Positions 38,764 to 48,531 of a stretch of 64,000 nucleotides of DNA are shown piece by piece (position 1 is the stretch's first letter; each line of letters starts with the position of its first letter). The translations under genes were made by a program, and so were the position numbers. Origin of the DNA: Gracilibacillus salinarum. Lineage in GTDB: Bacteria; Bacillota; Bacilli; Bacillales; Amphibacillaceae. The stretch lies in assembly GCF_022919575.1 (NCBI RefSeq), contig NZ_CP095071.1, positions 2,294,001 through 2,358,000 on the forward strand, written 5' to 3'. A model generated the notes under the pieces. The model was not told where the DNA came from. It ran no database searches and saw nothing but the letters and a program-made list of their open reading frames with translations.

Positions 38764-40248
38764 TTAACGGTAAATTGCTTCATTCCATTTTAATTCATTT
38801 CGGAATTGACGTAATTTCGTGTCCTCATCGATAACAACACATTCGATTTTTGCCATATTGGCGAAATCATATAATTGCTCTGTTGTCACATCAAAAGAGA
38901 AAACTGTATGGTGTGCACCACCTGCATAAATCCAAGCTTCTGTCGCTTCACTTAAAGATGGCTGTGGTTTCCACAACACTTTTGCTACTGGCAGATTTGG
39001 CGTTTCGATTTTTGGCTGTTCTGCTTTCACTTCATTGATGACAAGACGATAGCGTCCACCCATTTCTACAAGTGATGCATTGACAGCATCGCCACCGCGG
39101 CCATCAAATACAAGTCTCGCCGGATCTTCTTTTCCACCGATACCTAATGGATTCACGACAATTTTAGGCTTTGTAGCAGTAACAGTTGGACATATTTCCA
39201 ACATGTGAGAACCTAAAATCATTTCATTACCCGGCTCTAAGTGATACGTATAATCTTCCATGAAAGAAGTTCCCTCATTATCTGAAATGATTTTCATCAT
39301 ACGTAATAATGCAGCGGTTCTCCAGTCACCTTCACCAGCAAAACCATAACCTTCTGCCATCAAACGTTGTGCGGCAAGTCCTGGTAATTGCTTCATTCCA
39401 TGAAGATCTTCGAAGTTTGTTGTAAATGCTGAATAATTCCCTTTTTCTAAGAAAGATTTTAACCCTAGCTCAATTTTACCTTGGTATAAAATGGAGTCAC
39501 GAACTGGTCCTGGCTCACTAGCTTCTGCAGGAAGTTCATAAAGTTCTTGATACTCTTTATATAAAGCATCCAATTGTGCATCCGTTACTTTATCCATCTC
39601 TTCAACAAGGTCACCAATACCATAATAGTCAACAACCCAGCCAAATTTAATTTGTGCTTCTACTTTATCTCCATCCGTAACAGCAACATTACGCATGTTA
39701 TCTCCGAAGCGTGCTACGCGAATATTACTGCCTTCTGATACAGCAACAGCTGTCTTCATCCAGTCAGACACTTTGCCTGTTACTTCTGGATTTTCCCAAT
39801 GTCCAACGACTACTTTACGGGAAACATCCATTCTAGTTCCAATAAAACCGTATTCACGATCACCATGTGCCGCTTGGTTTGTGTTCATGAAATCCATGTC
39901 AATGCTTTCCCATGGAATATCCCGGTTAAACTGCGTGTGTAAATGTAATAACGGTTTTTGCAGTGATTTCAGACCAGCAATCCACATTTTTGCCGGAGAG
40001 AATGTGTGCATCCAAGTAATCACACCTGCACAGCCTTCATCAGAATTTGCTTGTTGAAATAGACGATGAATATCCGTCGAAGTTGTTAATACTTCTTTAA
40101 ATTCTACCTGGTAAGGTAAGTCGCCTTTTTCATTTAACCCAGCAACGATTTTCTTTGAATTATCTGCTACTTCCTGTATTGTTTCTTCACCATATAAATG
40201 TTGACTTCCTGTTACAAACCAAAATGTGTACGGACGTACTTTTAACAT
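38764..40248 (-). CDS. araA: L-arabinose isomerase
   Basis: Converts L-arabinose to L-ribulose. 494 residues, matching the family length of about 495. The start MLKVRPYTFWFVTGSQHLYGEET is diagnostic, with CAGVITWMHTFSPAKMWI, EGYGFAGEGDWRTAALLR and a C-terminal WIYAGGAHHTVFS block. GAGGAGG precedes the start. It follows araD by 33 bp. The kinase gene araB, needed between the two steps, is not next to them. Confidence 0.96.
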   Translation of the reverse strand: MLKVRPYTFWFVTGSQHLYGEETIQEVADNSKKIVAGLNEKGDLPYQVEFKEVLTTSTDIHRLFQQANSDEGCAGVITWMHTFSPAKMWIAGLKSLQKPLLHLHTQFNRDIPWESIDMDFMNTNQAAHGDREYGFIGTRMDVSRKVVVGHWENPEVTGKVSDWMKTAVAVSEGSNIRVARFGDNMRNVAVTDGDKVEAQIKFGWVVDYYGIGDLVEEMDKVTDAQLDALYKEYQELYELPAEASEPGPVRDSILYQGKIELGLKSFLEKGNYSAFTTNFEDLHGMKQLPGLAAQRLMAEGYGFAGEGDWRTAALLRMMKIISDNEGTSFMEDYTYHLEPGNEMILGSHMLEICPTVTATKPKIVVNPLGIGGKEDPARLVFDGRGGDAVNASLVEMGGRYRLVINEVKAEQPKIETPNLPVAKVLWKPQPSLSEATEAWIYAGGAHHTVFSFDVTTEQLYDFANMAKIECVVIDEDTKLRQFRNELKWNEAIYR

Positions 40249-40281
40249 ATAGTTTCCTCCTCATATTTACACCTTTTTTAC

Positions 40282-40983
40282 TTATTTTTTATCTTGACCA
40301 TAGTAAGCATTGGCACCATGTTTTCTTAAATAGTGCTTGTCTAGCAGAAACGAATCCATGTCTTCTGTGTTAGGATTGATTTGATAAGTGTGTAGTGCCA
40401 TTTTTGCCACTTCTTCCAGTACAACGGCATTATGAATTGCTTCGTGTGGGTCTTTACCCCAGTTAAATGGTGCATGACTGTGGACCAGCACTCCCGGCAC
40501 TTGCAATGGATCAATATCTTGATCTTGAAAAGCTTCGACAATTACATTGCCTGTTTCCCATTCATATTCACCCTGTACTTCTTCCTTTGTCATTCTTCTT
40601 GTACATGGAATGGTGCCATAGAAATAATCAGCCTGAGTAGTACCAAGGGCAGGAATCCCTTTACCGGCCTGAGCCCAGCTTGTAGCCCAAGGGGAATGTG
40701 TATGCACAATTCCGCCAATACCAGGGAATTTCTTATATAACAATCGGTGTGTTGGTGTATCTGAAGATGGCTTCAGATCACCTTCAACAATATTTCCATC
40801 TAAATCTAAGACAACGAGGTCTTCTGGTTTTAACTCTTCGTATGGTACACCACTAGGCTTAATAACCATTAATCCTGACTCTTTGTCGAAACCGCTTACA
40901 TTGCCCCAAGTAAAGGTTACTAATCCATACTTCGGTAAATCGCGATTTGCTTCCACTACTTGCTCTTTCAATGATTCAAGCAT
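40282..40983 (-). CDS. araD: L-ribulose-5-phosphate 4-epimerase
   Basis: Converts L-ribulose-5-phosphate to D-xylulose-5-phosphate. 233 residues, class II aldolase fold. Zinc-site sequences [12 protein letters not shown] and [12 protein letters not shown] are visible, as are [10 protein letters not shown] and the C-terminal [10 protein letters not shown]. First gene of araDA, with two AraR-type boxes upstream. AAAGGGTG lies before the ATG. Confidence 0.95.
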   Translation of the reverse strand: MLESLKEQVVEANRDLPKYGLVTFTWGNVSGFDKESGLMVIKPSGVPYEELKPEDLVVLDLDGNIVEGDLKPSSDTPTHRLLYKKFPGIGGIVHTHSPWATSWAQAGKGIPALGTTQADYFYGTIPCTRRMTKEEVQGEYEWETGNVIVEAFQDQDIDPLQVPGVLVHSHAPFNWGKDPHEAIHNAVVLEEVAKMALHTYQINPNTEDMDSFLLDKHYLRKHGANAYYGQDKK

Positions 40984-41014
40984 GCTTTGCTAACACCCTT
41001 TCGCTATTCATCTC

Positions 41015-41034
41015 TTTCTTGTACGTATGTGTAA
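41015..41034. promoter_or_regulatory. AraR-type operator 1 of araDA
   Basis: TTTCTTGTAC-GTATGTGTAA, 32 bp upstream of araD. One of two boxes spaced about 44 bp centre to centre. Confidence 0.7.
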
Positions 41035-41060
41035 AACGAATTACTTTCATAATAATACAA

Positions 41061-41076
41061 TTCGTACGTACATTCA
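41061..41076. promoter_or_regulatory. AraR-type operator 2 of araDA
   Basis: ATTCGTAC-GTACATTC. Paired boxes at about this spacing allow cooperative binding and looping in B. subtilis AraR targets. Confidence 0.65.
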
Positions 41077-41139
41077 ATAATAAAATCCTATTTTTATAAA
41101 ATTTCCTACAAAAGCATCAATTGGGCGGATGTGTTACCG

Positions 41140-41290
41140 CTCCTGCCAACCACTTCACTTCCTCTGAAAGTCTACGTGGTTGGCTGCACAATGGTCTGAT
41201 TCTACAACTTGTAAAAGGTACCTTTTTGTGTCCGTTACCTGATTAAACCCACATAACCCCATCATATTTCCGGAGCTTTATTACTTATGT
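41140..41290. repeat. Degenerate repeat fragment between divergent genes
   Basis: Contains GCCAACCAC pairing with GTGGTTGGC (about 41147-41184) and TTTCCGGAGCTTT, both found in the arms of the complete copies, but no recognisable outer boundaries. The remainder of the gap holds only the araD operators and the next gene's leader. Confidence 0.5.
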
Positions 41291-41421
41291 AAAACCCTAT
41301 CATTAATGTGCATTTTTTAGTAGCGTGATTTAGGACATGGATATTATTGAAATAAAACTAGACGCCTTCCTTAGTCGCCAACGCCTAGTTTTCGGCATAT
41401 GTTATGGTGAGGTGATACTGG

Positions 41422-42168
41422 ATGCGTATGTTTGATGTTAATATTCAAGGTGACCTGATATGGGTTAGACCACTATTCCCTGACCTGGCTTTTAAAGTAT
41501 ATGAGAATAATAGGCGCCTGGCTGCAAACAGTCATTCACGCGAAGCCTATTTAACATTGCAGAAGCCAACTCCCTCTACCTTGATCACCATTGAGTATGT
41601 TGTAAATGATACATTACAAAGAGAGCAATATCCGTTAAGACAGTACTATGCCACAAAGGATCGGACATTCGAAGCGGGTGATATATTGGTAGCAAGTGAT
41701 AATATCAAGGCAGAATTATCTGGCTATATGGGGCATGCAGCTATTGTGATGAATGAGAAGTTCTTAATCGAAGCACCAGGCGGTGAACCAGCAATTGTAA
41801 AGGATTCGATTCAGCAATTCCTTGTAAAACACCCGTTGCATGCACAATTTCGCCCCAAACAATCGAAAATCGCAAAGAATGCGGCAGATTATGCAATGAA
41901 CTATTTACAAGACTATCATGATAATTTAAAAAAAGGATTACTTAAGCCGACATTTTCATTTAATCTTTCGCAAGATTTGGAGGATCCGTGGGAAGAAATA
42001 TATTGTTCTAAATTGGTTTGGCTTTGCTACCATTTTGGAGCTGATTATACATTTGAGAATGATTATTTATGGTTTTCACCGGAGGATATGTATCATCAGT
42101 TATTAGAAAATGATGATTTTGAACTCATCTATCAGCATCAAGATATAGAATTTCTGATCGATACGTAA
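41422..42168 (+). CDS. YiiX-like permuted NlpC/P60-type hydrolase
   Basis: A 248-residue protein without signal peptide. The region FEAGDILVASDN...GYMGHAAIVMNEKFLIEAPGG carries the conserved His, and EEIYCSKLVWLCYHFGADY the likely catalytic Cys, in the His-before-Cys order of the permuted papain-like YiiX/YaeF group (DUF830). Substrate unknown; such proteins cleave amide bonds in peptides, lipids or cell-wall material. GAGGTGA lies 7 bases before ATG 41422. It stands alone between araD and a large repeat, pointing the other way from its neighbours. Confidence 0.7.
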   Translation: MRMFDVNIQGDLIWVRPLFPDLAFKVYENNRRLAANSHSREAYLTLQKPTPSTLITIEYVVNDTLQREQYPLRQYYATKDRTFEAGDILVASDNIKAELSGYMGHAAIVMNEKFLIEAPGGEPAIVKDSIQQFLVKHPLHAQFRPKQSKIAKNAADYAMNYLQDYHDNLKKGLLKPTFSFNLSQDLEDPWEEIYCSKLVWLCYHFGADYTFENDYLWFSPEDMYHQLLENDDFELIYQHQDIEFLIDT

Positions 42169-42266
42169 GATCTTGCTATTTAAAAGCGGCTCGCAATTTG
42201 ACTTATACACTTATTAAGAAAAACCGCGCATAACCCACCCGGTCCTCATTGACTTAATTAATAAAC

Positions 42267-42814
42267 AACTTCCTATAATATGGATTATGTTAACTAAGGC
42301 TTTATTGCCAAATAGTCATTTTGATATAGATTATCTGCTTAGCAAAGCTCCGGAAATAGGCTCCGCGTCCTGTGGGCACGGCTTCAGCTAACTTAGGAAA
42401 GAAAAATCTTTTCTTTCCTAAGTGGATCTTCAGCTCGTGCTGATTCCACGGGAGTCTCCACCTATTTCCTACGCTAATGGGAAGTACTACAACGATTGGA
42501 ACAGCTAGAAGCAGTGGTGCTAAGCAATTTATTTTATCAATTAAGGCTTAAATCTTGCAGTTAGTGCTTCATATCCTAACTGTCGCATAAATTGTGGAGC
42601 TATAAATCAGCGTAGGCCAACCACGGAGACTCCCGCGGGACAGGCAGGCGCTGAAGATCCACTTTGTGAAGTGCCTTTCTACACAAAGTTAGCTTCAGCC
42701 GTGCCCCGCAGGACGCGGAGTGGTTGGACGGAGCGGTATCCCAGCACATGAATCATTTCAAAATTACCACTAAGCATAAAGCGCCTAGTTTACATAATCC
42801 ATATTATAGGAACT
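42267..42814. repeat. Intergenic inverted-repeat element, copy 4 (548 bp)
   Basis: Left boundary AACTTCCTATAATATGGATT, right boundary ending CATATTATAGGAACT. Starts with the AAGCTCCGGAAATAGGCTCC arm, then a middle part also found at 56.47 kb, then GCCAACCACGGAGACTCCCG, an intact copy of the IS110 target with its CT at 42630-42631. It carries long self-complementary parts (CTTAGGAAAGAAAA / TTTTCTTTCCTAAG at about 42392-42422). Fills the gap between convergent genes. Confidence 0.85.
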
Positions 42815-42867
42815 CAGCTTCATGTTCCATATGATTACTGCTGTGACTGCACTTTTCTTGACTGAAG

Positions 42868-42911
42868 AAAAAAGCATTCCCAACGTTTTCGTAACGCCGG
42901 GAATGCTTTTT
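42868..42911 (-). terminator. Terminator of purU
   Basis: AAAAAGCATTCCC pairs with GGGAATGCTTTTT, 3 bp beyond the stop. Confidence 0.88.
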
Positions 42912-42913
42912 GG

Positions 42914-43816
42914 TTAAAATACGATTGTTTTGTTGCCGTACACGATAATTCTGTCGTCCAACTGCCATTTGACCGCTCGTGCTAAGACGCTTCTTTCAAC
43001 CGATTGACCGATCTTTTTCATTGCTTCAGCATTATCACGGTGATCGACGCGACTAATGTCTTGTTCAATGATCGGGCCTTCATCAAGGTCATTGGTAACA
43101 TAATGAGAAGTAGCCCCGATTAATTTGACACCACGTTGATATGCCCGCTCATACGGTTTCGCACCTATAAATGCCGGCAAAAACGAATGGTGAATATTAA
43201 TAATCTTATTCTTAAAAGTCTCCACGAAATGTGGTGTTAAAATTTGCATATATCGAGCCAGGACAATCACATCAACATCATGCTCTTTAAGCAATGCAAT
43301 CTGCTTTTCCTCTACTTGTTTACGGATGTCTTTATTGGCTGGTATATGATAATACGGAATTCCCAATGGCTCCACAAACTCACGTGACGTGTCATGATTA
43401 CTGATAACAAGGCTGATATCTGCCATCAAATCGCCACTCTGCCATTCCCATAGCAGCTCCAACAGGCAATGCGGCTCTTTCGATACGAAAATCGCCACTT
43501 TTTTTATTTGATCGACGTATTTAAACGTAGCTTCCAACTGAAATCGATCTTTAATTTCCTCAAAATCTTTTTCCAGTTGATCAATTTTATTTTTCAGGTC
43601 CTCGATTTCAAATTCAATACGAATAAAAAATTCACCGCCTCCATTTGGATCGGTAGAATATTGATTAGATTCGAGTATGTTTGCCTGATGATCATACAGA
43701 AACTGTGATACTGTCGCTACAATACCTGGCTGGTCCGCACAGTTAATTAACAGTCTCGCTCTATTCTTATTATTTTTTTTAAATGTTTCCAGTTTTTCCG
43801 CTATATAGCTTTTCAT
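42914..43816 (-). CDS. purU: Formyltetrahydrofolate deformylase
   Basis: Hydrolyses 10-formyltetrahydrofolate to tetrahydrofolate and formate, balancing one-carbon pools. 300 residues: an N-terminal ACT domain (LLINCADQPGIVATVSQFLYDHQANI, about residues 20-95), then a formyltransferase-type domain with VLARYMQILTP, INIHHSFLPAFIGAKPYERA and ATSHYVTNDLDEGPII. Single gene ending at a strong terminator and followed by a repeat. Confidence 0.93.
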   Translation of the reverse strand: MKSYIAEKLETFKKNNKNRARLLINCADQPGIVATVSQFLYDHQANILESNQYSTDPNGGGEFFIRIEFEIEDLKNKIDQLEKDFEEIKDRFQLEATFKYVDQIKKVAIFVSKEPHCLLELLWEWQSGDLMADISLVISNHDTSREFVEPLGIPYYHIPANKDIRKQVEEKQIALLKEHDVDVIVLARYMQILTPHFVETFKNKIINIHHSFLPAFIGAKPYERAYQRGVKLIGATSHYVTNDLDEGPIIEQDISRVDHRDNAEAMKKIGQSVERSVLARAVKWQLDDRIIVYGNKTIVF

Positions 43817-43881
43817 CTTGATCCCTCTTTATACTGTTATCCTTTATTACTTTACCATCTTATACAGTTGGGTCAAGTATT

Positions 43882-45060
43882 CTACGAAAAAACCTGGTCC
43901 ATTTTTGCAATAAACTGTTCCACTTCTGATTTTGTTGTTGTTAACGGAGGTAAAATTCTTACAATCGAAGGACCAGCTACTACGATTAACAGTTGCTGTT
44001 CTTCACGCGCTTTGTTCACATAGTCGATCGCATTCCCCTCCACCTCTAAACCAATTAAAAGTCCTTGACCTCTTACAGATTTGATCTCTGATTTCTTACT
44101 AACTAATTCTTCAAGATTTGACCAAATAATATCTGCTGCTTCATTCGCTTTCTCTAAGACATCGTTTTCTGTTACCTGCTTAATTGTAGCAAGACCAGCA
44201 GTTGCTGCCATTGGATTACCACCAAATGTACTTCCGTGTGTACCTGGAGTAAATACTTTTGCTACATGTTCTTTTGCTACCATAGCGCCAATAGCAAAGC
44301 CAGATCCAAGTCCTTTTGCAAGGGTGAACACATCTGGTTCTATTTGGTAATGCTCATAAGCAAATAACTTACCAGTTCGGCCAATACCTGTTTGAATTTC
44401 ATCCACCATCAACAAAATATTATTTTCTTTACAGCTAGCTGATAATTTTTTAATCCAATCAGGATCAACCGGAATGACGCCACCTTCTCCTTGTACTAGC
44501 TCTAACAAAACAGCTGCAGGCTTCCGTTCACTTAATTGCTGGAGTGCTTCTTGGTCGTTATAAGGTAAATATTCAAAACCTGGTGTCAAAGGTGCGAATC
44601 CATCCTGAATTTTTTGCTGACCTGTAGCAGACAAGGTTGCCATCGTTCTACCGTGGAAGGAGTTCTGAAAAGTTATAATAAGTGGATTATCTTGTTTTAA
44701 TACATCGTGACCATATTTTTTTGCAATTTTAATAGCCGCTTCATTCGCCTCTGCTCCACTGTTACAGAAAAAAACCTGATCTCCACAGCTATTGTCTGTT
44801 AATCCTTTGGCCAATTGTTCCTGAACTGGAATATGAAATAAATTGGAACAATGCCACAGCTTGGTTAATTGTTCACTTACAGCTTTTTCAACCGGTTCTG
44901 GTACATGCCCTAAATTACACGTCGCAATTCCTGACGTATAATCTAAATATTTCGTTCCTTGATCATCCCATACGTAACTCCCTTTTCCCTCTACCAACGT
45001 AATCGGGAACCTTCCGTATGTTTGCATGACTGGTTGAAGTATTTCTGTTTGATTAGACAT
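43882..45060 (-). CDS. argD: Acetylornithine aminotransferase
   Basis: PLP-dependent enzyme for the fourth step of arginine synthesis; 392 residues. Class III features are FCNSGAEANEAAIKIA, SFHGRTMATLSATG, LMVDEIQTGIGRTGKLFAYEHY and the PLP lysine in VFTLAKGLGSGFAIGA. It overlaps the argB end by 8 bp and has AGGAGGTG upstream. Last gene of argC-argJ-argB-argD. GABA or ornithine aminotransferase activity cannot be excluded, but the context is decisive. Confidence 0.95.
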   Translation of the reverse strand: MSNQTEILQPVMQTYGRFPITLVEGKGSYVWDDQGTKYLDYTSGIATCNLGHVPEPVEKAVSEQLTKLWHCSNLFHIPVQEQLAKGLTDNSCGDQVFFCNSGAEANEAAIKIAKKYGHDVLKQDNPLIITFQNSFHGRTMATLSATGQQKIQDGFAPLTPGFEYLPYNDQEALQQLSERKPAAVLLELVQGEGGVIPVDPDWIKKLSASCKENNILLMVDEIQTGIGRTGKLFAYEHYQIEPDVFTLAKGLGSGFAIGAMVAKEHVAKVFTPGTHGSTFGGNPMAATAGLATIKQVTENDVLEKANEAADIIWSNLEELVSKKSEIKSVRGQGLLIGLEVEGNAIDYVNKAREEQQLLIVVAGPSIVRILPPLTTTKSEVEQFIAKMDQVFS

Positions 45061-45856
45061 ATGGCACCTCCTGAGTTAGTGCAATTCTTGTACCAATTTG
45101 CTTCCCTTGCATAAAATCGATAAATCCGTGCTCTTTCGTCCCGTCCACAATCGATACTTCCATTACATTACGATATAATGCAGATAAAGCTGACTGAACT
45201 TTTGGTATCATTCCACCATGGATGATTTTTTGGTCAATTAATTCTTCAATCTTTCCTTCGTCCAACTGATGAAAGACCTGTTTTTCCCCGTTTACTTCGT
45301 GATAAATGCCTGGTATGTCACTGATAAAGCATAATTTCGCTCCTAATGCCTGTGCTACAGCAGAAGCTGCCATGTCAGCATTGATGTTATAGCGTTGACC
45401 AGATGTATCAATACCTAGAGGTGAGACTACCGGAATCAGCCCTTGTGTAACAAACGATTCCAATAAACTAGTATTAACATTCGTTACTTCCCCAACAAAT
45501 CCAAGAGAATCAGCTTCCTCAACAGGCTTCGCTTCAAACAAGGTGCCATCCACGCCACTTACACCGATCGCCTTCCCTTTGGCTTCCGATAACTTACGTA
45601 CAATGCCTTTGTTAATGGAGCCGCTCAGTGCCATTTCGACGACATCCAACACTTCATTCGTCGTGACACGCAAACCATTAACAAATTGCGTTTCCACACC
45701 TGTTTGTTGTAATAGATGGGAGATTAGCGGACCACCACCATGGACGATAATTGGCTGCCAGTCCCCTTGTTGTTGAATTGTAACGATATCCTGATAAAAA
45801 GAAGGAGGCAGTTGTTCGAAAACACTACCACCACATTTGATTACGACATAATTCAT
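45053..45856 (-). CDS. argB: Acetylglutamate kinase
   Basis: Phosphorylates N-acetylglutamate; 267 residues. VIKCGGSVFEQLP at the N-terminus, IIVHGGGPLISHLLQQTG and GINADMAASAVAQALGA-type nucleotide and substrate loops are present (YNINADMAASAVAQALGAKL, HGGMIPKVQSAL). GAGGAGG precedes the start, 12 bp after argJ. It is short at the N-terminus, like the arginine-insensitive enzymes of bacteria with a linear or ArgJ-cyclic pathway. Confidence 0.95.
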   Translation of the reverse strand: MNYVVIKCGGSVFEQLPPSFYQDIVTIQQQGDWQPIIVHGGGPLISHLLQQTGVETQFVNGLRVTTNEVLDVVEMALSGSINKGIVRKLSEAKGKAIGVSGVDGTLFEAKPVEEADSLGFVGEVTNVNTSLLESFVTQGLIPVVSPLGIDTSGQRYNINADMAASAVAQALGAKLCFISDIPGIYHEVNGEKQVFHQLDEGKIEELIDQKIIHGGMIPKVQSALSALYRNVMEVSIVDGTKEHGFIDFMQGKQIGTRIALTQEVPYV

Positions 45857-45868
45857 TAAACTTCCTCC

Positions 45869-47098
45869 TCACGTACGATAAGAAGCATTAATTCTTACAT
45901 ACTCATAGGAAAGATCACAGCCCCATGCTGTTGCTTTTCCATTAGCATCACCTAATTTGGCGATAATTTTCACTTCATCCTCTAATAAGTATTCCTTTGC
46001 TTGCTCTTCATTAAATGGAGCAGGTACACCGTTCTCTACAACTAAAATGTCGCCGAGGTATACACTGACTTTGTCTGGATCTAATGACTGACCACTATAG
46101 CCGATTGCCGTGATGATCCGCCCCCAGTTCGCATCTGCCCCATGTATAGCTGTCTTCACCAGATTGGAAGAAATGATTGATTTTGCGATCGCCGTTGCAC
46201 TTTCATCTGTGAAGGCACCATCTACCTGCACTTCTACCAAGCGTGTAGCTCCTTCACCATCTCTGGCAATTTCTTTTGCTAGATACTCACAGACAAACTG
46301 TAATGCCTGATAAAAATCGTTCCATTGCGGATGCTGAGCAGTTAATGGCTGATTTCCTGCTTTACCGTTCGCCAACACTAATACCATATCGTTCGTACTA
46401 GTATCACCGTCGACTGTAATCATGTTAAATGATTTATTTGTGATTGATTTGAGTGTGCCATGTAATTGATCAGCAGCAATGTTCGCATCTGTTGTCACAA
46501 AACTGAGCATTGTCGCCATGTTAGGATGGATCATTCCAGAGCCCTTTGCCGCTCCGCCGATTGTGACCGGTTGACCATCAATTTCTAATTCAATTGCGAT
46601 CCCTTTCTCTTTTGTATCGGTAGTCAAAATCGCCGTCTCAAATTTTTCTGCGCCGAGATGTTCTTCTTGATTAATCTGGCTGATTCCTTTTTGCAAACGA
46701 TCCATTGGTAATAATTCTCCGATTAACCCAGTAGATGCTACAGCTGCCATATGTTCTTCGATACCAACCGTTTCAGCAAATTGCTTACGCATATCGTACG
46801 CATCCTGCAGCCCCTGTTCACCTGTACAAGCATTGGCAATCGCTGAGTTAACTATAATTCCTTGCAATTGATTCTCCTTAGCAATACTTTCCTGTGTCAC
46901 TTTTAACGGCGCAGCTTGAAACACATTGGTTGTATAAACACCAGCTGCCTGTGCTGGTACATCAGAGTATACCCAGCCTAGATCGATTTTCTTCTTTCTT
47001 AGTCCACAATGTAAACCACCTGCCTGAAAACCTTTTGCAGATGCAATATTTCCGTTTTTTAATAGCTTAAATGTGTCTTGTTGATCCGTAAATACCAC
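45869..47098 (-). CDS. argJ: Bifunctional ornithine acetyltransferase / N-acetylglutamate synthase
   Basis: Recycles the acetyl group from acetylornithine to glutamate; about 409 residues. GTG at 47098 is preferred, with AAGGAG 8 bases upstream; a GTG three codons earlier overlaps that site. The self-cleavage site is visible as KGSGMIHPNMATMLSF, where the Thr after Met-Ala becomes the new N-terminus of the beta chain. SAIANACTGEQG and DGDTSTNDMVLVLANG are also typical. Its presence makes argA unnecessary for the cyclic pathway. Confidence 0.95.
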   Translation of the reverse strand: MVFTDQQDTFKLLKNGNIASAKGFQAGGLHCGLRKKKIDLGWVYSDVPAQAAGVYTTNVFQAAPLKVTQESIAKENQLQGIIVNSAIANACTGEQGLQDAYDMRKQFAETVGIEEHMAAVASTGLIGELLPMDRLQKGISQINQEEHLGAEKFETAILTTDTKEKGIAIELEIDGQPVTIGGAAKGSGMIHPNMATMLSFVTTDANIAADQLHGTLKSITNKSFNMITVDGDTSTNDMVLVLANGKAGNQPLTAQHPQWNDFYQALQFVCEYLAKEIARDGEGATRLVEVQVDGAFTDESATAIAKSIISSNLVKTAIHGADANWGRIITAIGYSGQSLDPDKVSVYLGDILVVENGVPAPFNEEQAKEYLLEDEVKIIAKLGDANGKATAWGCDLSYEYVRINASYRT

Positions 47099-47110
47099 TT
47101 TGTTCACTCC

Positions 47111-48148
47111 TTAAGGAAAGATAGGTAACTGGTCTAAGCCTGTCATCTCATCCCATCCATACATAATATTCATATTTTGAATCGCTTGGCCGGAAGCACC
47201 TTTTACTAGATTGTCAATAACAGAGACAATAATTAGCTTACCGGTCCTTTCATCCGCGTATAAACCAATATCACAATAATTACTTCCATAGACTTCTTTC
47301 GTAGCCGGGATCACACCTTCAGGTCGGACTCTTACGAAAGGATGATCTTTGTAGTATGACTGGTAGATATCCAATAGCTGTTTCGTAGAGTATTGGTCAT
47401 TTAAATCCACATAGATCGTACTCATGATTCCCCTTGTCATAGGCACAATGTGAGGAGTAAAGATAACTTGCAATTCTTCTTCTGCCCGCTCAGATATCAT
47501 TTGCTCAATTTCGGGTATGTGTTTATGCACGCCAATTTTATATGCTTTGAAATTCTCATTCATTTCCGAAAAATGAACATTTAAAGAAAGACTTCTTCCT
47601 GCGCCAGATACCCCTGTTTTTGCATCAATAATAATCGATTTTTTATCAATAATTCCTTGTTCGACAGCTGGGATTAAACCTAATGCCGTTGCCGTCGGAT
47701 AACATCCCGGATTTGCTAGAATACTAGCTTCTTTAATACTTTCTTTATTTATCTCGGGCAACCCGTAAACTGCTTTATCAATATATTGCTGAGATGCCAT
47801 TTCTTCACCGTAATATTCCTGATACTTATCACCATCCCGCAAGCGAAAATCTCCAGACAAGTCAATACAACGTACGCCTTTTTCTACTAAAGATGGGATA
47901 ACGTTCTTACTGACATTCGATGGTGTCGCAAAGAAAACAAGCTCTACTTCCTCGGCAAGCGTATCCACTTCCAACGCAGACATTTGAATATCTGCTACCT
48001 CTGTAAGATGAGGATATACATCCGCTAAATCCCTCCCACTATTTGAATGTGAAATTACTTTTTTTATATTTACATGTGGATGGTTATGCAAAAATCGTAA
48101 TAATTCTACCGCACCATAACCTGTTCCACCTATTATCGCTACATCCAC
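47111..48148 (-). CDS. argC: N-acetyl-gamma-glutamyl-phosphate reductase
   Basis: NADPH-dependent reductase, 345 residues. VAIIGGTGYGAVELLRFLHNHP is the nucleotide-binding start, ILANPGCYPTATALGLIPA holds the catalytic Cys, and VPMTRGIMSTIYVDL is conserved. GTG start with GGGGGA upstream. First gene of the arginine operon, with a strong promoter 39-67 bp before the start codon. A few bases separate it from argJ. Confidence 0.95.
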   Translation of the reverse strand: MDVAIIGGTGYGAVELLRFLHNHPHVNIKKVISHSNSGRDLADVYPHLTEVADIQMSALEVDTLAEEVELVFFATPSNVSKNVIPSLVEKGVRCIDLSGDFRLRDGDKYQEYYGEEMASQQYIDKAVYGLPEINKESIKEASILANPGCYPTATALGLIPAVEQGIIDKKSIIIDAKTGVSGAGRSLSLNVHFSEMNENFKAYKIGVHKHIPEIEQMISERAEEELQVIFTPHIVPMTRGIMSTIYVDLNDQYSTKQLLDIYQSYYKDHPFVRVRPEGVIPATKEVYGSNYCDIGLYADERTGKLIIVSVIDNLVKGASGQAIQNMNIMYGWDEMTGLDQLPIFP

Positions 48149-48186
48149 AACAGTTCCCCCTAATTTCCGTGTCTGATTAGTTTATA

Positions 48187-48215
48187 ATTATACTGCATTT
48201 TGTATTTTCATGCAA
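48187..48215 (-). promoter_or_regulatory. Sigma-A promoter of argCJBD
   Basis: TTGCAT and TATAAT are exactly 17 bases apart on the minus strand. The spacer contains ATGAAAATACAAAATGCA, which resembles an arginine-repressor box and would let AhrC block the promoter. Confidence 0.75.
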
Positions 48216-48341
48216 TGTTATTTATAAAAAACTTTTAAAAATAAACATTTAAATAGCTATGTGTCTAATTATCTATCTAAAATCATCAAAATAGCTTATG
48301 CCCATTCTTGCATATCACATAAACAACCTTATACACTACTT

Positions 48342-48355
48342 TGTATAAATATACA
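48342..48355. promoter_or_regulatory. Candidate arginine-repressor site
   Basis: TGTATAAATATACA is an A/T-rich 14-bp palindrome in the 383-bp gap upstream of argC. Its size and symmetry suit AhrC/ArgR, whose boxes often occur as separated sets, but the match to the TGAAT-type consensus is partial. The rest of this gap shows no gene. Confidence 0.35.
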
Positions 48356-48494
48356 CTAAGTACAATGATCTTGTGTGCAGCAATTGAAATATGCACGAAC
48401 ATTAGCGAAAAAAACTCAACCTTCACACTATAGCTATAACTCGCTTGCGAGAATAATTGAAATAAGACAATGCCTATTACTTATCTGATAGAAA

Positions 48495-48526
48495 CAGCAC
48501 CCACAATTTCTTAACTGTGGATGCTG
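48495..48526 (-). terminator. Terminator-like hairpin after the FAH-family gene
   Basis: CAGCA-CCACA pairs with TGTGG-TGCTG with one mismatch. The tail on the minus strand is only moderately T-rich. Confidence 0.55.
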
Positions 48527-48531
48527 TGCTT

